DNA from: Bradyrhizobium tropiciagri
Lineage (GTDB): Bacteria; Pseudomonadota; Alphaproteobacteria; Rhizobiales; Xanthobacteraceae
Length of the DNA stretch: 32,553 nucleotides
NCBI RefSeq assembly: GCF_001189845.1
Contig: NZ_LFLZ01000090.1
Coordinates: forward strand, 1 to 32,553
Direction: 5' to 3'
Below, piece after piece: positions 1 through 7,794 of the stretch. Positions within the stretch are counted from its first letter, which is position 1. Every line of letters starts with the position of its first letter. Under the pieces are notes generated by a model. The model saw nothing but the letters and a program-made list of their open reading frames with translations. It ran no database searches and was not told the DNA's origin. The position numbers and the translations under genes are program-made.

Positions 1-26
1 GCGACAGCTAGATTCGCGGAAACTCC

Positions 27-92
27 CCCTCACCCGAAACGCATCTAACGATGCGTTCCGACCTCTCCCCGCACGCGGGGCGAGGTGAAGTG
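27..92. repeat. REP-like palindromic extragenic element
   Basis: The stretch before the first gene contains two adjacent hairpins. One pairs CGAAACGCAT with ATGCGTTCCG (one mismatch, about 35-59). The other pairs CCCCGC with GCGGGG around 67-80, with outer CCTC and GAGG. The 10-mer CCCTCACCCG at 27-36 recurs in the element at the far right end of the window (32536-32545), so both belong to the same repeat family. Elements of this kind are common between genes in Bradyrhizobium. It may also act as a terminator for the minus-strand gene that ends at 129. No gene is visible in 1-128. Confidence 0.6.
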
Positions 93-128
93 GAGCGTGC
101 GGTTCAATTCGATTCGAACCCATTTGCC

Positions 129-626
129 CTAAACCAGGAACGAGAGCGTGTAGATCGCCTTGTCGTTGTTGACGAGGATGACCTTCTTGCTGGCCATCCG
201 CAACTCGCCATCGACATGGCGCAGCCGATATTCATTGCGCGCCGCCCAAAGCGTATCGTCGCGCAGGCTCGACTCGAAAATCAGGCTGTTGCTGGCGACC
301 GCGATGTCGCCATTATCAGGCTGCTCGTCCATCAATTCGATGTTGGAGATCAACCTGCGCAGGTTCGACTGCGGCGTCTGGGTGAAGTGCTTGCCGGTCA
401 TCAGCTGGCGCACGCGCAGCGCGATCCGCGAGCGGTTGTCATAGATGATCGACATCTGCCGCTCGGGGTCGATATCGGCGCCGTTGGCCGGCACCCAGTA
501 GACGCCGTCATCGGTCCAGAGCTTTTCCCAAGCCTCGTATTGATGCTCGTCCTGCAACCGCGCCTCGCGATAAAGGAAGGCGGTGATGGCGCTCATCAAG
601 GTGGCGCTGCTCTCGCGCGACAGCAT
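129..626 (-). CDS. aromatic-ring-hydroxylating dioxygenase, beta subunit
   Basis: This 165-residue protein is the small subunit of a Rieske non-haem iron oxygenase. It has the NTF2/SnoaL-like cone fold and a structural rather than catalytic role. Family features are the early segment EARLQDEHQYEAWEKLWTDD, the tryptophan/tyrosine-rich strand YWVPANG, and the central IYDNRSRIALRVRQL followed by TPQSNLRRLISNI. The length matches the family (about 160-180). Its ATG at 626-624 overlaps the TGA of the alpha subunit (628-626) in a TGATG arrangement, so the two are translationally coupled. The substrate cannot be read from the beta subunit. No reductase or ferredoxin component is encoded nearby, so electrons must come from a system outside this window. 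Confidence 0.9.
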   Translation of the reverse strand: MLSRESSATLMSAITAFLYREARLQDEHQYEAWEKLWTDDGVYWVPANGADIDPERQMSIIYDNRSRIALRVRQLMTGKHFTQTPQSNLRRLISNIELMDEQPDNGDIAVASNSLIFESSLRDDTLWAARNEYRLRHVDGELRMASKKVILVNNDKAIYTLSFLV

Positions 627-1883
627 CAGGCCGGCTCCATCAGCTTGCGATAATGGGTCCAGATGCCGCGTGACGGCACCTCGTCGGTGACGTGGCCGAC
701 TGTGAAACCGAGCTCATCCTGCCGCTGGCGCTTCTCGCCGCGGCCGAGGAAGATCCATTCCGGATTGCGCGCCAGCACGCCGCGGTGGCAACGCTCGTAC
801 ATCTCGGAATCGTCCGCAAGCAGGAAGCCGGCCGGGCCGACCGAGCCCATGGTCTGCTGGCGCAGCCTGCGGTTCAGATCGGGCGCGCCCTTGAATTGCA
901 GTGCCGTGACATGCTGCACGCTATCGTCGACGCCGAGCGGCTGGATCACGAACATCTGGATCTCGGCGATGAACAGGTTGGGGAAGATCATCACATGCGG
1001 CGTGCCGTCGATCATGATCTCGCGCGCCGCGGTGTCGCCGTAGGCCGTCTTCATCCGCGCGGTGTAGTCGGGCAGCCGCTCCTCGCTGGTGCCGAACCAG
1101 CTCATCGGCGCATCGCGCTTGCGGAACTCGGGCCGCAGGTCGATCTCGGTATGGCCGTTGCCGTAATCGCGCGTCAGCGCGGTCGAGGCGCCGCCATAGA
1201 GCTTGCCGATCATGCTGTCGGCGACACCGAAGATCGAGGTGTGCACGAAGGCCGGGTGATAGCCGTCGCACTCATTCTCCAGGATGAACTTCCAGTTCGC
1301 CTTGACGCGATGCTTGAGGAAGCCCGCGGTGATCTCGACCTCGCCCTCCGGCGAGGTGCGCACGAGCCGATCGATGGTCTCGCGGCGCCGCGAGATGCTC
1401 CTTCAGGGTCGGGCCTTCGGCTGCGAACGAGCCGAACACGAAGCCGCGGTAGGACTCGACGCGCGTCACCCGCCCGAGCGCCAGCTGCGCCTTGTCCTGC
1501 CCCTCGTAACCATCAGGGAAGGCATAGCCGACCAGCCGGCCGTCATTGGCAAAGGTCCAGGAGTGGAACGGACAGGTGAATGAGCGCGCATTGCCGCGCT
1601 CAAAGGAGCAGACCTGGTTGCCGCGATGCGAGCAGCGGTTGAGCAGCAGATTGACCTTGCCCTGCTCGTCGCGCGTCATGATCACCGATTGCGGGCCGAT
1701 CGACTTGACGACGTAGTCGTTGGCATCAGGCACCTCGCTCTCGTGGCCGACATAGACCCAGGTCCGGTACCAGATGTTCTTGAGCTCAGCTTCGAAGATC
1801 TCGGGATCGGTATAGAGCGATCCGTGCACCCGGTCGGGCCGGATCAGCCGCTCCCATGGCGGAACGCCGGTCATCATGTTCAT
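626..1883 (-). CDS. aromatic-ring-hydroxylating dioxygenase, alpha subunit (frameshifted)
   Basis: This is the catalytic subunit of a Rieske oxygenase, about 418 residues once the frame is restored. The N-terminal part (read to about 1395) has the Rieske [2Fe-2S] ligands C84, H86, C104 and H107 (CSHRGNQVC and CPFHSW). The C-terminal part has the mononuclear iron motif DGYHPAFVH near residues 208-216 and a downstream ADDSEMYE segment that should supply the acidic ligand. The total length of 1258 nt is one more than a multiple of three. The frame changes within a perfect 18-bp palindrome at 1378-1395, where one extra base joins LKEHLAA to ETIDRLVRTSPEGEV. The ATG at 1883 has GGGAGACGGAG upstream. 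The family acts on aromatic or cyclic acids; the substrate here is unknown. The frameshift is probably a sequence error but could be a real lesion. Confidence 0.88.
1378..1395. other. 18-bp perfect palindrome at the Rieske alpha frameshift
   Basis: The bases TCTCGCGGCGCCGCGAGA form a perfect GC-only-core palindrome inside the alpha-subunit coding region, exactly where the reading frame changes by one base. Removing one C gives an ordinary uninterrupted reading and destroys the palindrome. This is the signature of a base-calling or compression error. Confidence 0.6.
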
Positions 1884-1940
1884 CGCTCCGTCTCCCTCGC
1901 CGGCCGCTTGCGCGGATGCCTTCGCCGATCGCTCAAATAA

Positions 1941-1971
1941 TAATCCGAACGACCGTTCGGTAAATTAATAG
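1941..1971. promoter_or_regulatory. TetR-operator-like palindrome upstream of the Rieske operon
   Basis: The sequence has 7-bp perfect arms, CCGAACG (1945-1951) and CGTTCGG (1954-1960), with a 2-bp spacer. It sits in an AT-rich stretch about 60 bp upstream of the alpha-subunit start. The leading TAATCCG and several inner positions recur at 5281-5298 in front of the ligase and binding-protein genes. Palindromes of this size and GACCG-type core are typical TetR-family operators. The regulator itself is not in the window. The rest of 1884-2064 contains nothing else I recognise. Confidence 0.55.
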
Positions 1972-2064
1972 CATGGGCATCGGAGGCCGGCAAGCCTCTT
2001 TCTGGACACCGCGCACCGCCGTGCAGTGCGCAACGATGCAATTCCCGGTGGTCGCCGGTGTGCC

Positions 2065-2571
2065 TCAGCCCTGCACGCCGCCTTCGCGTTCGCCGCCCGC
2101 AATCTGTTGCAGCATCGACTTCGGCGTCGTCGCGAGCTCGATCTTGAGCTGGTCGCAGATCGCCCGCCGCAGCAGGCGCTCGATCTCGGTCGCAGCATCA
2201 CGATTGGCGGCACGCGCCCCCTCGCCGCTTGCCCAGAGCAGAAGCTGTCCCAGCTGCCGGTCGCCATCGTCGCGCAACGCCTCGATCGCGGTCGCGTCCG
2301 ACGTGTCGCCCTGGACGCGGGGCGTCGTGGGAATCTCGGGATGGATCATGCCGTCGGCCAGTCGCCTGACGGCCGCGAACGTGTCGTCCTGCAGACGCAC
2401 CTGCTCGAGCAGCGGCCCGGCCTTCCAATCCGCGGCGAGCTTCAGCCCGTTCAGCGCGTAGATCGCAGAGAACACCTGTCCCCGGACAAAATCGTCGTCG
2501 CTATTCGGCACGACATGGCTTTGCAGGGCATCGATGATGCCGTCGATCAGCCGTTCGAAGGATGCGCTCAT
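2065..2571 (-). CDS. conserved hypothetical protein, last gene of the ligase/APH operon
   Basis: The 168-residue protein is largely helical, charged and soluble, with no signal peptide or membrane segment. I do not recognise a named domain. Its ATG (2571-2569) overlaps the end of the kinase-fold gene upstream (stop at 2570-2568), so it is translationally coupled to it and probably part of the same three-gene operon. Small proteins of this sort are often found next to APH-type acyl-CoA-metabolism genes in alphaproteobacteria and actinobacteria, where they may be partners of the kinase-fold protein. That role is an inference from position only. Confidence 0.75.
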   Translation of the reverse strand: MSASFERLIDGIIDALQSHVVPNSDDDFVRGQVFSAIYALNGLKLAADWKAGPLLEQVRLQDDTFAAVRRLADGMIHPEIPTTPRVQGDTSDATAIEALRDDGDRQLGQLLLWASGEGARAANRDAATEIERLLRRAICDQLKIELATTPKSMLQQIAGGEREGGVQG

Positions 2572-3638
2572 GCCGCGGCCTCCAGGGCGCGCTCAAAGGC
2601 CCGCACGATCGAGGGCATCTGGCTTGCCATCACCGCAAGCCGCATGTCGTTGAAACGATCAACCTCGAAGGCCCGCACGGCGCACATCTGGATCGCCGCC
2701 GCCTGGTACAGCGCATAGGCCTCGTAGAAGGCGAGGCTCCTGTCCGAAACCACAATGCCGGAGGCCCGCTGATAGAGATCGATCACCTCGGCGCGCTCGA
2801 GCACGCCATAGAGCTTCCGGCTCCTGGCGTTGAAGGTCGGCATCATCGCCCAGGCGAGATCCTCATGGGGATCGCCGAGATGAGTCAGCTCCCAATCGAG
2901 AATGGCGGCGATCCGCCCGCTATGCTCGATGAAATTCCCGATCCGGTAGTCGCCATGCACGATGGTGCGGCACGGCGGCTGCGGGCAATTGTTGTGCAGC
3001 CAGCGGCCGCCCCAATCGAGCAGCGGATAATAACGCGCTGTCGGACGCGCCAGCGACGCCCGCCAGCCGGCAATTGCGCGCTGTTCGGCGCGATCCGCGC
3101 CCTGCGCCTGCGACGCGAATGGCGTCGCGCCTGGATTGATCCGATGCAGCGACGCGAGGATCTCGATGAACTGCCGGGCGATCGCGCGCTTGTGGTTCGG
3201 GTCGATCTCGCTCGCCGCCCAGGGGGCGGGAACGTCGCCCTCGATGTGCTCGCAGATAAAGAAGGGAAAGCCGATCTCGGCGCCATCCTGCGCTGACGAC
3301 ACCAGCGCCGGAACCGGAACTCCGCTGCCGGCCAATGCTTGCAACGCATGAACCTGCGGCAGCACGGAGTAAGGCGCAAACAGCCCGCTCGGCGGCCCGA
3401 CGCGCAGGATCAGCTTGTGGTCCCCACCGAGAGCAGAGCGCGCCACGAAAGCGTAGGTAGTCCAGGAGAAGCCCGACGATTTGCGGCCGAAGCTCGTGAT
3501 CTCGGTCCGGCTCCCGGATATCCGCGACATGTGTTGCGCCAGCGCAGTCCGCACCGCATCATCATTCACCACAGCCGGGTGAACAAGGTTCGGCGCAGCA
3601 CCCGGCACATCGTCGGATCGTTTCGCAACCTCCGGCAT
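2568..3638 (-). CDS. phosphotransferase (APH/choline-kinase fold) family protein
   Basis: The protein belongs to the aminoglycoside-phosphotransferase-like family associated with acyl-CoA metabolism (similar to the kinase half of ACAD10), not to an antibiotic-resistance enzyme. It has a glycine-containing N-lobe (GRKSSGFSWTTY), then the catalytic loop HGDYRIGNF (residues 228-236) and the metal-binding segment LDWELTHLGDPHEDLAW (from 247). I chose the ATG at 3638, giving 356 residues, because it overlaps the ligase stop as TGATG and has GAGGTC upstream. An in-frame start at 3668 is possible but would overlap the ligase by about 30 bp. In such clusters the likely substrate is a hydroxyacid or hydroxyacyl-CoA, which cannot be shown here. 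Confidence 0.85.
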   Translation of the reverse strand: MPEVAKRSDDVPGAAPNLVHPAVVNDDAVRTALAQHMSRISGSRTEITSFGRKSSGFSWTTYAFVARSALGGDHKLILRVGPPSGLFAPYSVLPQVHALQALAGSGVPVPALVSSAQDGAEIGFPFFICEHIEGDVPAPWAASEIDPNHKRAIARQFIEILASLHRINPGATPFASQAQGADRAEQRAIAGWRASLARPTARYYPLLDWGGRWLHNNCPQPPCRTIVHGDYRIGNFIEHSGRIAAILDWELTHLGDPHEDLAWAMMPTFNARSRKLYGVLERAEVIDLYQRASGIVVSDRSLAFYEAYALYQAAAIQMCAVRAFEVDRFNDMRLAVMASQMPSIVRAFERALEAAA

Positions 3639-5191
3639 CAATTCACCGACCTCGTATAGCCCTGCCACTTCTCTTCGCGCAGCGCCGACTTCATGATCTT
3701 GCCGGAGCCGGTGAGCGGCAGCGGTTCAAGACGGATGTCGACCGAACGCGGGCATTTGTAGCCTGCGATCAGCGTGCGGCAATGCGCGATCACCGTTTCC
3801 GAATCGAGCCGCGCGCCGTCCTTCGGCACCACGATGGCATGCACCGCCTCGCCCCATTGCGGATCGGGAACTGCGATCACGGCGCATTCCTTGACTTGGT
3901 CATGCTGGAAGATGGCGTTCTCCACCTCGCCGGAATAGACGTTCTCGCCACCGGAGACGATCATGTCCTTCAGGCGGTCGACGATATAGACAAAGCCGTC
4001 CTCGTCCATCCAGGCGCCGTCGCCGGTGTGTAGCCAGCCGTTGCGCAGTACGCGCGCACTCTCCTCGGGCTTGCGCCAGTAGCCGAGCATCACGCCGGCG
4101 CCGCGGATCGCGATCTCACCGACCGTGCCGCGGGGCACCTCATTGCCCGCGGGATCGACGATACGGATCTCGACTCCCGGCGCCGCCCGGCCCGCCGATT
4201 TGCGCTTGCCCGCCAGCGGTCCCTCGAGCGCGTGGTATTCCCAGGGCAGGATCGTCGCCAGCGCAGCGCTCTCGGTCATGCCGTAACCCTGGTGGAAGCG
4301 CCAGCTCGGCAGCACGCGCATCAGCTTGACCAGCAGCGCATCCGGCATCGGAGAGGCGCCATATTCGCAATCCCTGACGCTGCTCAGATCATAGGTGCCG
4401 AAGGACGGATGATTGAGCATCATGTTGAGCATGGTCGGCACGAACAGGCAGTAATCCACCTTGTGCTCGGCGATGGTCTTCATCGCGAGTTCGGGTTCGA
4501 ACTTGGGAATAGTGACATGGGTGCCGCCGACCAGGGTCAGTGCGATCATCGGCGAGGTGCCGGCCAGATGGAACATGCCGGCCGAGTGCAGATACCTGGT
4601 GTCCTCGCGGAATCGGAGCGCATAGATCCAGACCAGCGATTCGTAGATGATGTTGGCGTGCGACAGCATCACGCCCTTGGGGAAGCCAGTGGTGCCGCCG
4701 GTGTAGAAGATGCCGGCAAGATCGTTGTAGGCGCCGGACGCATCTTCGATCGGCGCGTGCGCAACCAGCTCGTCATAGCCCTGCATGCCGTCGGGGACCT
4801 GTCCTTCATCCAGATAGACCATCGCGGTGAGCGATTTCGCGCCTCGCAGCGCCGAGCCGATCTCGGCAAAGGCCTTGTCAACCAGCAACAGTTTTGGCGT
4901 GGAATCGTCGATCGCATAGGCATTCTCCGCGGCCGCCCAGCGCGTGTTGAGCGGCACTGCGACCGCACCGGCCCAGGCGATGGCGTAGAGCGCCTCGATA
5001 TAGAGATCGCTGTTGTGCGCCAGGATGGCGACGCGATCGCCGGGCTCGATGCCGAGCCGCCGCAGCCCGCCCGCGGCACAGGCGACGCGACGGCCGATCT
5101 CCTTCCAGCTCCGCGACCGTCCGGCATGGATCGTGCCCGGTGCATCCTTGCGCAACTGCACCGCCGAGATGAGCGCCTGCGTCAGCTTCAT
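3638..5191 (-). CDS. acyl-CoA synthetase (AMP-forming fatty/aromatic acid-CoA ligase)
   Basis: This 517-residue ANL-superfamily enzyme activates a carboxylic acid with ATP and CoA through an acyl-adenylate. The P-loop YTGGTTGFPKG is at 163-173, GYGMTE at 302-307, HTGD at 388-391, the hinge DRLKDMI at 405-411, SGGENVYSGEVE just after, and the C-terminal catalytic lysine in GSGKIMK (about 498). Length and motifs fit the FadD/4-coumarate-CoA-ligase type. The ATG at 5191 has a strong GAGGAGG ribosome site. It is first in the unit with the APH-like and hypothetical genes. The acid activated may be the product or substrate of the neighbouring Rieske oxygenase. Confidence 0.93.
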   Translation of the reverse strand: MKLTQALISAVQLRKDAPGTIHAGRSRSWKEIGRRVACAAGGLRRLGIEPGDRVAILAHNSDLYIEALYAIAWAGAVAVPLNTRWAAAENAYAIDDSTPKLLLVDKAFAEIGSALRGAKSLTAMVYLDEGQVPDGMQGYDELVAHAPIEDASGAYNDLAGIFYTGGTTGFPKGVMLSHANIIYESLVWIYALRFREDTRYLHSAGMFHLAGTSPMIALTLVGGTHVTIPKFEPELAMKTIAEHKVDYCLFVPTMLNMMLNHPSFGTYDLSSVRDCEYGASPMPDALLVKLMRVLPSWRFHQGYGMTESAALATILPWEYHALEGPLAGKRKSAGRAAPGVEIRIVDPAGNEVPRGTVGEIAIRGAGVMLGYWRKPEESARVLRNGWLHTGDGAWMDEDGFVYIVDRLKDMIVSGGENVYSGEVENAIFQHDQVKECAVIAVPDPQWGEAVHAIVVPKDGARLDSETVIAHCRTLIAGYKCPRSVDIRLEPLPLTGSGKIMKSALREEKWQGYTRSVN

Positions 5192-5280
5192 GTTTCCTCC
5201 TCGCCGCCACGCCGCTGCGTACGCCTGCGGATATTTCCGTCATGCACGCAGCCGGTACGCCGCCCGGAGATTCCAGTTGA

Positions 5281-5303
5281 TAATCCGGACAGACGGTCTA
5301 TTA
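5281..5303. promoter_or_regulatory. TetR-operator-like site in the divergent ligase/binding-protein promoter
   Basis: In the 202-bp divergent gap, TAATCCGGACAGACGGTC matches the operator-like site at 1941 under the shared pattern TAATCCGRACNNNCGKTC, and includes the small palindrome AGAC-G-GTCT (5291-5299). It lies about 90 bp from each start codon, well placed to control both directions. Regulation by one TetR-type repressor is an inference. The rest of the gap (5192-5393) shows only the two ribosome sites. Confidence 0.5.
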
Positions 5304-5393
5304 TTGCACAGCGAGCGCGGCGGGTAAAGCCTGGAAGCTGCCGCCGTCGGGATCAGTGAGCCCCGCAAAAGAGGGCCGTCATGGGAGGGGAAG

Positions 5394-6629
5394 ATGCGGA
5401 AGCCAATCGTCACGTTTGCAGTGTGGGCGTTTGCGCTCACCGGCGCGCTCGGAACAGCGAACGCCCAGAAGGCCTATGGTCCGGGGGTCAGCGACACCGA
5501 GATCTTGCTCGGCGCCAATGCGCCCTACAGCGGGCCGGCGTCGATCTATGCGAGCTTCCCTAAGACCATGCTCGCCTATTTTGCGATGCTGAACGAAAAG
5601 GGCGGCATCAACGGCCGCCACATCAACCTCCTGACCCGCGACGACGGCTATAGTCCACCCAAGACGGTCGAGGTGACGCGCGCGCTGGTCGAGAACGACA
5701 AGGTGCTCGCGATCATGGCGCCGTTCGGCACGCCGACCAACGCCGCGATCCAGAAATACCTCAACAGCAACGGCGTCCCGCAGCTGCTGGTACAGAGTGG
5801 CGGGACGCGCTGGAACGATCCGAAACAGTTCCCCTGGACCACGCCCTACTCGCCGACCTACGTCAACGAGTCCCGGATCATCGCGCGCTACGTCCTGCGC
5901 GAGAAGCCGGACGCCAAGATCGGCGTGCTCTTGCAGGCCGACGACATCGGCAAGGATTTTGTGCTCGGCCTGAAGGAAGGGCTTGGCGCCATGGCCGACA
6001 CGATGATCGTCAAGGAGGCGATGTATCAGTCGACCGAGCCGACGATCGACTCGCAGATCGTGAACCTGAAGGCGTCGGGCGCGGATACGATCCTGATCGC
6101 GGCGCAGAACAAGTTCGCCTCGATGGCGATCCGCAAGATCCGCGAACTCGGATGGAAGCCGCTGATCTTCCTCGGCTCGACCGCAAATTCGATCGCCGGC
6201 GTGCTGGTGCCGGCGGGGCTCGACGCTTCGACCGGTATCCTGACCACGACCTCCTACAAGACGCCGAACGATCCGGCCTGGGCCAACGACAAGGGCATGG
6301 CCGACTACCTCGCCTTCGTCGCGAAATACATGCCGGGGATGGACCCGAACGATGTGATCGCGGTGACCGGCTACACCACGGCACAGCTCGGCGCGATCAT
6401 CCTGCAGCGTTGCGGCGACAACCTCACGCGGGAGAACGTGCTGAAGCAGGCCGCCAATCTCAGCGGCATCTCGCTGCCGATGCTGCTGCCGGGCATCACC
6501 ATCCAGACCACGCCGCAGGATTACGCGGCGATCACCGAACGCCGCTTCGCTCGCTTCGACGGCAAGACCTGGGTGCTGTTCGGCGACATCGTGGGAGCCG
6601 GACCGGCCAAGCAGGCGGCCAAGGATTGA
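5394..6629 (+). CDS. ABC transporter substrate-binding protein, LivK/type 1 periplasmic-binding family
   Basis: This 411-residue secreted binding protein has a signal peptide of about 24 residues (basic start, hydrophobic core, ANA then QK). The mature N-terminus GVSDTEILLGANAPYSGP is typical of the branched-chain-amino-acid-type (Peripla_BP_6) family, as are NEKGGINGR and TILTTTSYKTPNDPAW. In rhizobia this family often binds aromatic acids or other small carboxylates. GGGAGGGGAAG precedes the ATG. No permease or ATPase of the Liv type lies nearby, so it must use a transporter encoded elsewhere. It heads a unit with the lipocalin-like and thioesterase genes and is divergent from the acyl-CoA ligase, which suggests it captures the acid that is later activated. 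Confidence 0.92.
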   Translation: MRKPIVTFAVWAFALTGALGTANAQKAYGPGVSDTEILLGANAPYSGPASIYASFPKTMLAYFAMLNEKGGINGRHINLLTRDDGYSPPKTVEVTRALVENDKVLAIMAPFGTPTNAAIQKYLNSNGVPQLLVQSGGTRWNDPKQFPWTTPYSPTYVNESRIIARYVLREKPDAKIGVLLQADDIGKDFVLGLKEGLGAMADTMIVKEAMYQSTEPTIDSQIVNLKASGADTILIAAQNKFASMAIRKIRELGWKPLIFLGSTANSIAGVLVPAGLDASTGILTTTSYKTPNDPAWANDKGMADYLAFVAKYMPGMDPNDVIAVTGYTTAQLGAIILQRCGDNLTRENVLKQAANLSGISLPMLLPGITIQTTPQDYAAITERRFARFDGKTWVLFGDIVGAGPAKQAAKD

Positions 6630-6678
6630 CCGCACGGCGCATCGAACGACCGAGGCTCAAACACCAAGGACAAAAACA

Positions 6679-7794
6679 ATGCTGACAGCCCAGGATGATC
6701 TTATCGGCCACCAAACACCGCGGCCGTTTGCCAAGGCAGGCGGCGGCGATATCAGGTTCACCGAGCGCTATTGGTACACCGCGCATCCGATCGACGGCAG
6801 CGAGCTGCTGATCGATATCGGGCTCGGATATTATCCGAACCGGAACGTGATGGACGGTTTTGCCGGCATCACGATCGGCCGCCGCCAGCACAATTTCCGC
6901 GCCTCGCGGCGGCTCGGAACGCGCCCGCTCGAGACCGAGGTCGGCGGGCTCAGAATCGAGATCGTCGAGGGCAACAGCCTGCACAGGGTCTCGCTCGCCG
7001 AGAATCCGTCGGGCATCAGCTTCGCGCTCGAATTCAAGGCGAGCTTTCCCGCGGCACAGGAGAAGCAGAATTTCCGGGAGCGCAACGGCGTCGTCGAGGA
7101 AGACCTCGCCCGCGTCTCGCAATTCGGCCGCTGGCGCGGCTGGATCGTCGCTGACGGCAAGCGTTACGAAATCGAGCCGGAACGATGGTGGGGACAGCGC
7201 GACCGGTCCTGGGGCCTGCGCTCGGAGATGCGAACCGACGAGACGCGGCCGCCGGTTGCGACCCATCGCAATTTCTTCTGGACCTGGTCGATGTTCCAGT
7301 TCGAGGCGTCGGCGCTGTCGATCTTCATCAAGGAGCGCACGCCGGGCAAGCCGCATTACCTGTCGGGCACCGAGTTCCGCCGCGAGACCGACGGATCGGT
7401 GTCGCATCGCGAAGTCACCGGGGTCGAACACACAATCGAGTGGGCCGACGATCCGCTCGGCCAGACCATCGCTGCGGCCGACTTCACCTTCAGCTTCGAT
7501 CGCGGCGAGCCGCGCCGCGTCAGGATGCTGGGATTACCGACCCGGTTCTATCTCAAGGCCGGCATGTATGGCGGGTTGCAGGGCTGGACCCATGGCGACG
7601 ACCGCGGCGAGAACGATGCTGCGCACGACATCTGGAACCTCGACGATGCCGCGACACGCGCCATCGCGCGCACGCTGTCGGACCATGTCGTCCGGCTCGA
7701 AAGCGGCAACGAGACCGGATTCGGCATCAGCGAATACGGCGTCGCCGCCGGCTATCCGCTCTATCCGGGACCGCAGACATTCCCGGCGATGTGA
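6679..7794 (+). CDS. CrtC/AttH-like (DUF7064/7065-type) lipocalin-fold protein
   Basis: This 371-residue soluble protein lacks a signal peptide. It is rich in beta-strand patterns and tryptophan. The segment ERWWGQRDRSWGLR (near 170-183) resembles the conserved motif of the CrtC/AttH carotenoid-hydratase-like lipocalin superfamily. A second domain follows after about residue 200. Such proteins occur in gene sets for steroid, terpenoid and aromatic degradation, where they are mostly uncharacterised and may act as hydratases or bind a hydrophobic substrate. It follows the binding-protein gene by 49 bp and its TGA overlaps the next ATG (TGATG), so it is co-translated with the thioesterase. The family assignment is from memory of the motif and is moderate only. 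Confidence 0.7.
   Translation: MLTAQDDLIGHQTPRPFAKAGGGDIRFTERYWYTAHPIDGSELLIDIGLGYYPNRNVMDGFAGITIGRRQHNFRASRRLGTRPLETEVGGLRIEIVEGNSLHRVSLAENPSGISFALEFKASFPAAQEKQNFRERNGVVEEDLARVSQFGRWRGWIVADGKRYEIEPERWWGQRDRSWGLRSEMRTDETRPPVATHRNFFWTWSMFQFEASALSIFIKERTPGKPHYLSGTEFRRETDGSVSHREVTGVEHTIEWADDPLGQTIAAADFTFSFDRGEPRRVRMLGLPTRFYLKAGMYGGLQGWTHGDDRGENDAAHDIWNLDDAATRAIARTLSDHVVRLESGNETGFGISEYGVAAGYPLYPGPQTFPAM

Noticed and set aside
51..653. Plus-strand open frame at the left end
   Set aside because: It is antisense to the dioxygenase beta subunit and begins inside a palindromic repeat.
1272..1883. Two separate oxygenase genes instead of one frameshifted alpha subunit
   Set aside because: The Rieske half and the iron-binding half are each incomplete, join in family order, and total a normal alpha subunit after one-base correction.
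2568..3638. Aminoglycoside resistance kinase
   Set aside because: The fold is shared, but the HGDYRIGNF/LDWE pattern and operon with an acyl-CoA ligase fit the acyl-CoA-metabolism branch of the family.
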